Source: a virus
Reading direction: 5' to 3' (one strand)
Virus record (IMG/VR): IMGVR_UViG_3300031612_000506
Span: 1-22,399 of that record
Length of the DNA: 22,399 nt
In this document: positions 9,815-18,095 of the stretch, one piece after another
Position numbering within the stretch: position 1 is the stretch's first letter
Layout of the letters: each line of letters begins with the position of its first letter
Position numbers and translations under genes: made by a program
The notes under the pieces: model-generated
What the model saw: only the letters and a program-made list of their open reading frames with translations
What the model was told of the DNA's origin: nothing
Databases searched by the model: none

Positions 9815-12800
9815 TGGCGATACCAATAATACGTGGGGCTAAAGCCGATCTCATTAAACCATCTGAGACATTGATATCAGAAGGTATACAAGGGGAGCTT
9901 CAGTCTACTGCGGCTACACCACAACCTCAGGCTAATATGTCTATACTACAATCAATATCTGAAGCTACACCTGAGAGCCTTGCCCCTGTTGTGGGCGAGG
10001 CTTCAACACAACCTGTGGAGATGGCAGCACTGGACCCAGTACAAGGGGTAGAATTGTCAGAACCTGTGTTTGCAGATTTAAATGCCTTTGAAGACAATCG
10101 TTTTGATGTTGTTGATATGAAGACTCGTAATATTAACGAAGGTAATCCTGATACATCTGTAGGTTTTAAAAGACTTGATGGATCTAAGATACCCCCTCGT
10201 ATATATAATCTTAATCCAAACAACTCTGAAGTTTATTCTGATGCTGGCATAAGAAGCAGATCAGGTACTATGGTTGCTCATGTTAATGCAGGTAGGCTTG
10301 GTATAAACCTATCTGGATTAGGGACACCAGCTTATCAGGGTAAGTCAAACCCAGATGCATTAACTGGACCAGCCTTGTCTGAAGAGATTCAGAAATACAA
10401 AGAGGGGGATATACTAGCAGCTATTAGTAGGTCAGATGCTGTCATTGAGAATGAACAAGGTTTTAAATTACCATCTCCACTGTACACTGGTATAGCTTCT
10501 GCTGTAACTGAGAACGTGATGATGAATGCTTTTGGTGGTCAAACTGCAGACACAGATGCATTACAAGAAGCTATGGGGGAGTCTTCTTTAGTTCCTAATC
10601 TTAAGGATAAAGTTAATCCAACTGTTACTCACGCTTCTGGTAATAAAATGTTGGGGCAGCAGATACACCTAGAGTACTCCCGTATGCAGAAAAAGGTACT
10701 TGAAAGTCAAGGAGTTCCTACTAGTGATCCTCGTATGGTAACATTATCTTCTCCAACTCAGATCCCTACAAGGGAAGCTGAGACTTTAGGTGCTGCATTT
10801 AAACACTTGTGGGCTGAAACTAACCCACACATGGTTACTCGTGGTGTTGACACTGTTACAAAACAGATAACATATGCCCTTACACCTGAAGGTGAAGCAG
10901 TGCTTGACTTAGGTTCTTTAGAAAGGAAAAAGCTTTTCCCAAGACAAATAGTTCGTCCAGCTAAAACATACTCTAAGATACAAGGCACTGATGTTCAAAA
11001 GAATGTAGCTCGTGCCACATCTGGTGCCAAGAAAGGCCAGAAGATGGGTAAGGTTCTTGAGGAGGCTATGCAAAATCTAGGTTCTGTTGCACATGTGGTT
11101 GATAAAACTCGTCTAAAAATCATACTATCAACTACCCTTCCATCATTAACTTCAGGTGAGTTTGAATCGTTTGGTGCTGAGATAAATGGTATTGGTCAAA
11201 CTAAAATGGATAGGTTTAATGCAAGCGAAACTCAACAGAAGAAAAAGTTTAAAGCTAATCCAGAACTTAGGAACACTGAAGATGAGTATGTACCTTCTGA
11301 AAACATGGCTATGTTACAGGATAAATTAGCTAATGAGATAAGATCAATGTCTCAGGAATTGGATAGTGCTAACTTTTTAACTTGGAACATACAAGGGTTT
11401 CAAGGAAGATTGACCCCACAGCAGTCTTATTTTAACCTAACTACATCCAAGACTGTTAGGTTTGCAACCAGAAATGCTGTACCTGCTACTATAAAACCTG
11501 GGAATAGGCAAGAGAAAAACATAAGACAAATGTATGCAATGATACTTATTCCAAAGACTGTTATTAAAAATGTAACAGGTGAGGAAACTGTAGTAAATGA
11601 AGCTGGAGATTCTTATCTACCTGCACAAAGGGATTACCTTTTGCGTCAGAAAGAAGGCGAGCTTTACTCTTATGGTAAAAGATTAGAAGCAGCTTTACAA
11701 ATGTCGGATGCAGAGTTTGAGTCTATAACTACAGCAATAAAAAATGGTGTTGCATTAGACAATCCAAGTTTCCCGAAGGTAACTGGACTTAACCTTGATC
11801 CTAATAATGAACTAGATGCTAAACTTATAGGTCTTATAAGAGACAACAAAGATGATGGTCCTCTTTTCATAGATACAGCTATTGATTTCTCTAAGTATGT
11901 AGATTTTAAAAACCAATACAAATCAACTAAAGATAAGTCACTTACATTTAACTCTTATGTTAATGCTTATATAGATGGTAAGACTAATGGTCCTGCCAGT
12001 AATGCTATGCAATTAGGTAATTCTGACACAGCTTTTATGACAGGAGTACTCAGACGTAGCAGGGTATCTAACCTAGATGAAGGTGATATGCGCGATAAGT
12101 TGATGGATTTAGCATCTGATAGCATAGACAATGGTTGGGAAGGTTTAACTTCAGAGAATTATACACCCATGAACAATGTAGCTAGGCAGGTGTTTGCTAA
12201 TCGTGACTTGGCTAAGCTTGTTATTATGACCTATGGTTATGGTAAAGAGATTGAAAGTTTTAATGCAAACATCGATGAGGTCATTGAGCTTATTAACGAA
12301 AGGAAAATTCGTGAAGAGGCTGAAGGAATGGGAGTCAACACCTTTGCTCATGATATCGCTCTACTTGAAGCAACTGTTTCTCGAAATGAGTTAGCTAACA
12401 TGTTAACTGGAAGGTATGCTCAGTCTGTAGAAGGCGTTCTTGGAGATGAGACAATTGAAGCTCGGTCTATTATGAGATCAGCTGCCGCTTTACATGCAGC
12501 TATGAATGAACCTTTTATAATTAAAGGTCCAACAGGTATGGACATACACATAGGTGGTGAGTCATCTACTGGGTATTTAAATGCTGATCTTAGTACTTAT
12601 AGACTAAGCCCAATGGACTCTGATGTTTTCCAAACAACAACTGTTGCATCTTATAACACAGAACCTACAGCCGCAGCAGCTAGGACAAGAGGGGATCAAT
12701 CTATTCCCGGAGAACATGCCTATGGTGGGTCAGTTGTAGCACCTATTCAAGCTATAGATGCTGCGACAGTTGCCATGACTGCTTCTGGTTCGTCTTGGGA

Positions 12801-13425
12801 TAAGTTAACAAGGGCATCAAAAGGTAGCCCTTACTTGCACACTATTTACGATGCATTTAAAATGGATGCTAATGGGTATGATGTTGTACTGGAAGAGGTT
12901 AATAACAACTGGATGAAGGCCACAATGGACTGGAGCTATCTTGAGCAAGCCAAGGCATCATTAGCTGAAGCCACTGAAAGGTACAATGAAAAGATGAAGG
13001 GTCGTAAACCTACAGATAAGATCACAGATAATGAAAGTGCTTACATGGGTTGGTTATTAACAGTAGTTGTTAACCCTAATACTGGTAAAAGATCTATGGT
13101 AAACATGAGAAACAGACTAGGTAAGTTCACAGATCTACGTAACGATGATAAGTACAAGACTGCTACTCGTGAGATTGAGTCTCGGTTTTCAAAGTCGATG
13201 GCAAGTGTTGGCTTTGATGTTAACAATCCACCATCTGAGTTTACTGTTGCCCAACTAAAACAATTTAAAGGCACATTAAGTACTGTACTAAATTCAGATA
13301 GTCGTTTAAATAAAATGATTAGTGAAACCAATAACAATAAGAAGAAGTTAAAGGACATGATCATGAAGACAGGTTACAAGTTGGAGAATGGTAAACGTAT
13401 TGTTCTTCAGTACTTCGGACATTAA
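9814..13425 (+). CDS. Putative virion-packaged single-subunit RNA polymerase (N4 vRNAP-like)
   Basis: This 1203-aa protein shows the signature motifs of the T7/N4 single-subunit RNA polymerase family in the right order. QGFQGRLTPQQSYFN has R532 (T7 DWRGR, R425). YIDGKTNGPASNAMQLG is motif A with catalytic D721 (T7 D537). RDLAKLVIMTYGYGKE is motif B with R797, K801, Y809 and G810, the same spacing as T7 R627, K631, Y639 and G640. APIQAIDAATVAM followed by LHTIYDAF is motif C with D1013 (T7 D812). The first 500 residues have no clear relative. The whole length is close to the N4 minimal virion polymerase (about 1100 aa). It is the last gene of the ejection block, overlaps the 1325-aa gene by one base and is followed directly by a terminator. 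It is not the phage's conventional RNA polymerase, which lies on the other strand. Packaging and injection are inferred from location and the N4 precedent. Confidence 0.8.
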   Translation: MAIPIIRGAKADLIKPSETLISEGIQGELQSTAATPQPQANMSILQSISEATPESLAPVVGEASTQPVEMAALDPVQGVELSEPVFADLNAFEDNRFDVVDMKTRNINEGNPDTSVGFKRLDGSKIPPRIYNLNPNNSEVYSDAGIRSRSGTMVAHVNAGRLGINLSGLGTPAYQGKSNPDALTGPALSEEIQKYKEGDILAAISRSDAVIENEQGFKLPSPLYTGIASAVTENVMMNAFGGQTADTDALQEAMGESSLVPNLKDKVNPTVTHASGNKMLGQQIHLEYSRMQKKVLESQGVPTSDPRMVTLSSPTQIPTREAETLGAAFKHLWAETNPHMVTRGVDTVTKQITYALTPEGEAVLDLGSLERKKLFPRQIVRPAKTYSKIQGTDVQKNVARATSGAKKGQKMGKVLEEAMQNLGSVAHVVDKTRLKIILSTTLPSLTSGEFESFGAEINGIGQTKMDRFNASETQQKKKFKANPELRNTEDEYVPSENMAMLQDKLANEIRSMSQELDSANFLTWNIQGFQGRLTPQQSYFNLTTSKTVRFATRNAVPATIKPGNRQEKNIRQMYAMILIPKTVIKNVTGEETVVNEAGDSYLPAQRDYLLRQKEGELYSYGKRLEAALQMSDAEFESITTAIKNGVALDNPSFPKVTGLNLDPNNELDAKLIGLIRDNKDDGPLFIDTAIDFSKYVDFKNQYKSTKDKSLTFNSYVNAYIDGKTNGPASNAMQLGNSDTAFMTGVLRRSRVSNLDEGDMRDKLMDLASDSIDNGWEGLTSENYTPMNNVARQVFANRDLAKLVIMTYGYGKEIESFNANIDEVIELINERKIREEAEGMGVNTFAHDIALLEATVSRNELANMLTGRYAQSVEGVLGDETIEARSIMRSAAALHAAMNEPFIIKGPTGMDIHIGGESSTGYLNADLSTYRLSPMDSDVFQTTTVASYNTEPTAAAARTRGDQSIPGEHAYGGSVVAPIQAIDAATVAMTASGSSWDKLTRASKGSPYLHTIYDAFKMDANGYDVVLEEVNNNWMKATMDWSYLEQAKASLAEATERYNEKMKGRKPTDKITDNESAYMGWLLTVVVNPNTGKRSMVNMRNRLGKFTDLRNDDKYKTATREIESRFSKSMASVGFDVNNPPSEFTVAQLKQFKGTLSTVLNSDSRLNKMISETNNNKKKLKDMIMKTGYKLENGKRIVLQYFGH

Positions 13426-13480
13426 AAAAATAAAGCCCCCAAGGATATCATAGAGATATCTCTGGGGGCTTTTTAATTTT
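13426..13480. terminator. Bidirectional intrinsic terminator between convergent operons
   Basis: AAAGCCCCC at 13432-13440 pairs with GGGGGCTTT at 13464-13472, and inside it two GATATC copies (13444-13449 and 13455-13460) extend the stem. On the plus strand it is followed by TTTTTAATTTT. On the minus strand the exit side reads into a run of T's (the A-run at 13424-13430). It therefore works as a terminator in both directions and sits exactly between the stop codons of the two converging operons. Confidence 0.93.
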
Positions 13481-13757
13481 AAAGCATTCCTCGTTTAGCA
13501 AGTAACTCTCGGTACTCTTTTAATTGATCTTGCTTACGTTGTCTAGCTTTCTTATCATCAATGACACCACTGGCAAGATCTTCAGCGATACCAAGGTCTA
13601 TTACACGAGGCATTAGATCCTTTGTGAAAGCCAACTCTTCAGCCAGATTATCATGGGTCAGTGGGTTATTGTTCCAATCGGTAATGAACTCATCGTCATC
13701 TACCTGCACACCTCTGAGTGCTAAATGATTGTATGATTTACGCGAAGAAGTAGTCAC
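13479..13757 (-). CDS. Small hypothetical protein, last gene of the leftward operon
   Basis: This protein of about 92 aa is of unknown function, soluble, highly charged and helical, with an acidic middle (DDDEFITDW) and a Lys/Arg/Glu-rich C-terminal helix (KKARQRKQDQLKEY). I chose the GTG at 13755-13757 because AAGGAG lies 10 bases before it. The frame also has a TTG at 13764-13766, but that would leave a single base after the same GGAG. Either way it overlaps the end of the RNA polymerase gene by 20-29 bases, so it is translated as a rider on the polymerase message. Its stop lies in the terminator's T-run. It could be a small regulator of transcription or of host functions, but nothing in the sequence shows it. 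Confidence 0.6.
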   Translation of the reverse strand: MTTSSRKSYNHLALRGVQVDDDEFITDWNNNPLTHDNLAEELAFTKDLMPRVIDLGIAEDLASGVIDDKKARQRKQDQLKEYRELLAKRGML

Positions 13758-16032
13758 TATTTTCAATCTCCTTTATATCTAGGGTGCCAAGTGTGGGCTG
13801 TTCCACATCGTCTTCGGCATCTGTTATGAAGTTACGTATGACTTCAAAGTAATTATCATAGTCATACATACGTATGAATACTTGTTTAGTTAAGTCTAGT
13901 AGTTTATCAACATCACTAGCGTGTGTGCTAAAACTATCATGTACAGCCGCAAAGCAACCATCCCATTCAGATATCACAAGGGCCATGTGACTGGCATCCA
14001 TAGAGTGTATGTAATTAGGTGACATACCACACACAAACCCTCTACGATCAGGCATACGTGTTGGTACTAAGGCTACGTGCGTAACCTGTCCAGTCTTATT
14101 ACCATACCCTTTGATCCTACCTCTGGCTTTCCTGTCTTGCATTATCCATTTCTCATAGATAACATCAAACCCTGAAGGGGTACTCCACTCAATCCTATCA
14201 TCACCTTTGCCATGTTTAAGATCTGTAGTGTACTCTTTTAACTTGATAACTACATCATTCAGTTCTTCTAGATCCTCATCGGTCTTGAAGTTCTTCTTCA
14301 TTAGTTCATCACGTTTCTTAGAGAACTCTCTGTACTCAGCATTAGCTTCGTAACCATCAGAGTCTACCTTAACATGTGTACCTAGTTGATACATAGCTAA
14401 GTTCTGTAGATAACTCATGGTAGATAGAGGTCCGGGACATACCTTATCGATTGCTTTGATAAGGAGTTTAGATAGTTTAGTACAGTCATCCTGTGTTATT
14501 CCATACTCTGTGTGGTAGTCCTCTGATTTACAATCAAAGAACATGTTCTCAGCTATCTTCTTAGCACCAGCAGAGTATGCCCTAGTCATTGACCCTCGCT
14601 TAGAGATACCCTTTCGGATATGCTTCATGGGCATTAAGGCTATAATAGAATTCAACCTGTCATCTTTACACAGGTTAATCATTTCTTTGGCAGTCTGCAC
14701 ATAGAAATCTTTCTGTATATCTACAGGGATCAACCCCACTAAGTCACCAGTCTGTTCATCTTTAGAGATGGCCCCTAAGTGTTGCCATCCATTATTACTA
14801 CCATCAATTGGGATAGGTAACGATGTCATGTGTATCCTGTTGTCTTTGAATGCACAGTCAAAATCATACCACTCCACACAAGCAGCTAAGAAAGATACCT
14901 TCTTTTCAGCTGAGTCAGAGAACTCTTGGTGCTTACCCGCATCTATGATCTCAGACATGTATTCATTAGTCCAAGATATACGATCCTCAAGTGTCATCTT
15001 GTCAACTGATATGTTATCCAAGCCTTCACTTTTTAGGTACTCTCTATAGTCTTCATTGCACCAATCTGGTATCTCATCAATGTTGTAAGACATATTAAAC
15101 ACAGACGCAGTGTGTATAGCTAACCACTGTAACCCACTTTCTGTCATGGGCTTAGCATGTTGAAACTTAAACAGTCCCCTTGCTAGATCAGATCCTTGAA
15201 AGTTCATAAAGCTTTCACAGTAGTAGAACCTACCTCTGTAGTCTACATCTAGGTACTGATAGAACTCATCTAACTCAGACAGCTTACGTGCCTTTTCAGA
15301 TATGAATGCCCACTCTACCATCTTGCTTCTACGTTTAAGCTCTTTGGCATCGTTGTCCTCTACTGGATCTTGAGATACAAATAGATCTTTATTATTAACC
15401 ATAGCCTCATACACAGGTGTGTTGATTACCCATGCTGTTTGCTGTAGTTTGTTTAAAGCTTGTATCCAAGGAGCATAAGGATTTAAGGGATCATTCTCTA
15501 GCCTTCCCTTTATTATTGGTCGATTAACTCCATTGATCTGTTGGAACATTTTAGTTATGTCCACAGGTCTTTCAGTGGTTGTTGCAGCAAGTGGGAAGCT
15601 TACTCCCTTAGCTGGTATAACACCTAGCTCAAACCACCTAGGGGCAGCTGACACAACGTGACAACTGTTCCTTGTTTTAGCATAGGATAACTCAATGAAG
15701 TTAAGATTATACAGTGCCTCTATAAACAGGTCACCTATAGACACTTGAGAGCCCCAAGGTAGGGGCTCCCGATCTAACTCTCTTCCAATACTCTGACCTA
15801 TCTTCGTTGAAGCGTTGGTCAATGTAGTAGTACCTGATGGGCTGGAGCTAGTATCTTTTGTAAATTGCATTTGCAGAATTGCAATAGCTTTAAGAACGTA
15901 ATCTTCCATACGTTCACTGTAGTCTATCGATAACCTTAGCAAGAGACCCGCTACGTGGGGTCTTCGTCTTGCAGGACTTACCCCATCTACTCTCTTTACG
16001 AGGTAGTTAACTATCTCTTCAACTGCTGACAT
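13738..16032 (-). CDS. T7-like single-subunit DNA-directed RNA polymerase
   Basis: This 764-aa phage RNA polymerase is shorter than T7's 883 aa, mostly at the N-terminus. The motifs are clear: DYRGRFYY with R268 (T7 DWRGR), motif A PIDGSNNGWQHL with D410, motif B SKRGSMTRAYS with K478 and Y486, and motif C with NYIHSMDASH and AVHDSF (D699). The C-terminus SDYFFA matches the T7 ending FAFA that contributes to the active site. Two positions in motif B deviate: K474 stands where T7 has R627, and S487 follows the key tyrosine where T7 has Gly640. It would transcribe phage genes from its own promoters, probably the late virion operon. It is nearly the last gene of the leftward operon, unlike T7 where it is the first phage gene expressed. 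GGAG lies 6 bases before the ATG. Confidence 0.95.
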   Translation of the reverse strand: MSAVEEIVNYLVKRVDGVSPARRRPHVAGLLLRLSIDYSERMEDYVLKAIAILQMQFTKDTSSSPSGTTTLTNASTKIGQSIGRELDREPLPWGSQVSIGDLFIEALYNLNFIELSYAKTRNSCHVVSAAPRWFELGVIPAKGVSFPLAATTTERPVDITKMFQQINGVNRPIIKGRLENDPLNPYAPWIQALNKLQQTAWVINTPVYEAMVNNKDLFVSQDPVEDNDAKELKRRSKMVEWAFISEKARKLSELDEFYQYLDVDYRGRFYYCESFMNFQGSDLARGLFKFQHAKPMTESGLQWLAIHTASVFNMSYNIDEIPDWCNEDYREYLKSEGLDNISVDKMTLEDRISWTNEYMSEIIDAGKHQEFSDSAEKKVSFLAACVEWYDFDCAFKDNRIHMTSLPIPIDGSNNGWQHLGAISKDEQTGDLVGLIPVDIQKDFYVQTAKEMINLCKDDRLNSIIALMPMKHIRKGISKRGSMTRAYSAGAKKIAENMFFDCKSEDYHTEYGITQDDCTKLSKLLIKAIDKVCPGPLSTMSYLQNLAMYQLGTHVKVDSDGYEANAEYREFSKKRDELMKKNFKTDEDLEELNDVVIKLKEYTTDLKHGKGDDRIEWSTPSGFDVIYEKWIMQDRKARGRIKGYGNKTGQVTHVALVPTRMPDRRGFVCGMSPNYIHSMDASHMALVISEWDGCFAAVHDSFSTHASDVDKLLDLTKQVFIRMYDYDNYFEVIRNFITDAEDDVEQPTLGTLDIKEIENSDYFFA
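15749..15768 (-). other. GC-rich perfect hairpin inside the RNA polymerase gene
   Basis: GAGCCCC (15749-15755) and GGGGCTC (15762-15768) form a perfect 7-bp stem with a 6-base loop, unusually GC-rich for this sequence. It falls around residues 88-95 of the RNA polymerase coding region. There is no T-run after it, so it is not an intrinsic terminator. It may be chance or a structural signal. Confidence 0.3.
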
Positions 16033-16040
16033 GTAATCTC

Positions 16041-17666
16041 CTATGTCGTTACGTAATCAAACCCCTCCTCTTTAGCTACGAGTCGGGTAGTCTTAGTGTC
16101 ATAAGATGCACTACCTGCATCACCTGTTTGTCCAGTGAATCTAGACTTGAGAACCCTGAAGGTAACTGTGTTACGTTCATAATCATCAACAGCTACTAGG
16201 TTCCTAGAGAATGCGATGATGTCAAATGAGATCTGTTTAATAGAACCAGAGCCTTTGATGTCATCGATGGATGCAATGTTACCATCCTCAAAGGCTTTAC
16301 CACCCTGTGCTTTACGCAAGTGTGAGATCAACCCCAGCCATATGTTATGCCTCTTAACAATCTTAAGTAAGTCTGACATAAATTTATCGATAGCTTCGTT
16401 ACCAGACAACCCATCACTACCTTCTGATACAGCAATGGTGATGTGATCTAGTACCAAGTACTTGCAACCCATGAGGGCCATGTACTCTATCTTATCTATC
16501 AGGCTATCGTCACCTACTGATCCTTGGTGGTCGAGGAGTACAAGTCTCTCATCTCCAAATACTTCATCAAAACCTCGTCTAAGTTCGTCTTCAGGCGGAG
16601 GTGTATCCTCATTAAGAGGCTTCTTGATAGCCATCCCAATGAATTTCTCTGCCGTATCTCCAACGCTTTCTTCCAAACTGATAAGCCCAATACGATCTTT
16701 TGTTTTTGTGAGAAGATCCAAGATAATCTCTTTGATAACAGTAGACTTACCACTGCCAGTTCCAGAAGTGAATAGAGTAATCTCACCATGTCTAATTCCT
16801 TTTAGTTTCTTGTTCAAACCACTGAGACAATCAGGGTAAGGAACACACTCTACGTTTTGACGTTGCTTGAATTGGTTCCAGATAGGTTCACCTGTAACAA
16901 TACCAGATGGGTTCCAACTCTGTGCATTCCATATGCATTCAATCAGAGTCTTCCAACCATGCTTCATAAGCGTATCATTGGCATCCTTCTCAGGCAGCTT
17001 AGCTATCTTAGCTTTTCCCGGTTTAATCATCTTACCTAGGAAGTCAGCCATCTTCTTACCAGCTTCATCCTGATCCATCATGATCACTACAGTTTTAAAA
17101 CTATTGATCCAATCCCTTTGAGCAAGAGGCACAGAGGTAGAAGATGCAGAAGGGACACCAACCACAGCATAGGTACGTCCGTATTTTTCTTGGTATGCTT
17201 GGGCAACCGACATGGTGTCGATGGCTCCTTCACAGATGACCAACGTAAATCCTGAAGTTGCTTGTCGTTGTCCGAATAATTCGACATTTTTAAAGTCTCC
17301 ATAAACACGGAAGTCTTTTGGTAACTTACGTTCTTGATAGGCTGTAACGTCACCATCAACTGTCCAAGGATAGTAATGAGCTAGGGGTTTACCATTGGTA
17401 TCCACAGACATCTTTACTTTAAAGTGGTCCACAATCTTATGTGAGATACCACGAGATGTCATAGGGTAGCTACGATAGGTTCCTATCTCTCCCAGAATTG
17501 GGCTTGATAACATATCATCTATGTCGTCATCGTCTATTAAATTATTCATGTTACTACTTTCTTTAAACACAGTCTTCCCACATGAGAAGCAGTGTGTTCT
17601 TGGGTTGTCATCATTATAAATATGGTTAGCATCTGAGCTACCACAACTTTCACAATTAGTCTTCAA
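16041..17666 (-). CDS. T7 gp4-like bifunctional primase-helicase
   Basis: This 541-aa protein has all gp4 parts in order. A four-cysteine zinc ribbon (C5, C8, C26, C29) reads the priming site. A TOPRIM primase domain has E146 in ICEGAIDTMS and D198/D200 in MMDQDEAG. A RecA-type hexameric helicase has Walker A GTGSGKST (302-309), the catalytic Glu in SLEESVGDTAE (332-333), Walker B LVLDHITI (D407) and the C-terminal LKSRFTG Arg-finger region. It unwinds the fork and lays primers for the DNA polymerase. The start is a TTG at 17664-17666 with AAGGG 7 bases upstream; the next ATG would delete the zinc ribbon, so the TTG is the functional start. It lies 8 bases upstream of the RNA polymerase gene. 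Confidence 0.95.
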   Translation of the reverse strand: MKTNCESCGSSDANHIYNDDNPRTHCFSCGKTVFKESSNMNNLIDDDDIDDMLSSPILGEIGTYRSYPMTSRGISHKIVDHFKVKMSVDTNGKPLAHYYPWTVDGDVTAYQERKLPKDFRVYGDFKNVELFGQRQATSGFTLVICEGAIDTMSVAQAYQEKYGRTYAVVGVPSASSTSVPLAQRDWINSFKTVVIMMDQDEAGKKMADFLGKMIKPGKAKIAKLPEKDANDTLMKHGWKTLIECIWNAQSWNPSGIVTGEPIWNQFKQRQNVECVPYPDCLSGLNKKLKGIRHGEITLFTSGTGSGKSTVIKEIILDLLTKTKDRIGLISLEESVGDTAEKFIGMAIKKPLNEDTPPPEDELRRGFDEVFGDERLVLLDHQGSVGDDSLIDKIEYMALMGCKYLVLDHITIAVSEGSDGLSGNEAIDKFMSDLLKIVKRHNIWLGLISHLRKAQGGKAFEDGNIASIDDIKGSGSIKQISFDIIAFSRNLVAVDDYERNTVTFRVLKSRFTGQTGDAGSASYDTKTTRLVAKEEGFDYVTT

Positions 17667-17696
17667 TTGAAATCCCTTTCTTCTTTCAGATCCCTA

Positions 17697-18095
17697 TTAT
17701 AGTTTCGTTTCTTTCGAGTCTTGGAGTGCTTCGACTCCCACTTCGAGTTCTTCTGTTTGTGTAACTCGGACCCAGAGATACTCTCTTCCTCGTTTGACTC
17801 TATCTCGTTGTAAGATGATACCTTGGACAGTTTTGTCATTGAACTCCTCAAATATGTTTTGGTATGTATCTAGTAATGGTTTAATTATGTTGTCTAAGTC
17901 TGAGGCTTTATTAGATAACCCAGCATAGACAATGAAATGAACAGGGCTGTTACCATAGGGCCACTCTTCGCCCATTAGTATCGTTGCCATCTCTTCTTGA
18001 AACCTCTTATAGTCAGCTGTCTTGTAGGTTGTCCTTCCCTTTCTCACAAACATCTTGTTTGCTGATAATGGTTTGATCTGGAATAGCTGCTCCAT
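17697..18095 (-). CDS. RusA-like Holliday junction resolvase
   Basis: This 132-aa protein matches RusA in length and signature: an N-terminal KPLSANKMF segment equivalent to the PPSxN loop, then SDLDNIIKPLLD with D66 and D68 and NDKTV with D87. These correspond to E. coli RusA D70, D72 and D91, and the 19-residue gap between the last two is identical. It should be a dimeric endonuclease that resolves four-way junctions and branched replication products before packaging, the job done by gp3 endonuclease I in T7. The ATG at 18093-18095 is chosen because GGAG sits 7 bases upstream and the RusA fold begins there. The frame runs open to 18173 but those residues are not RusA-like. It overlaps the upstream HNH gene by 83 bases. 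Confidence 0.88.
   Translation of the reverse strand: MEQLFQIKPLSANKMFVRKGRTTYKTADYKRFQEEMATILMGEEWPYGNSPVHFIVYAGLSNKASDLDNIIKPLLDTYQNIFEEFNDKTVQGIILQRDRVKRGREYLWVRVTQTEELEVGVEALQDSKETKL

Noticed and set aside
13426-13480. Attachment site or origin between the convergent operons
   Set aside because: There is no integrase, no iterons and no AT-rich unwinding region. The stem with T-runs on both exits is fully explained as a bidirectional terminator.
16462-16839. 125-aa plus-strand frame opposite the primase-helicase gene
   Set aside because: It is antisense to the Walker A/B region of the helicase, with Ser/Pro/Leu-rich shadow composition and no family features.
17663-17851. 62-aa minus-strand frame between the primase-helicase and RusA-like genes
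   Set aside because: It lies almost wholly over the end of the RusA-like gene in another frame. Its Lys/Glu/Ser/Arg-rich composition is what that frame shift gives, and the RusA frame has a clear family match.
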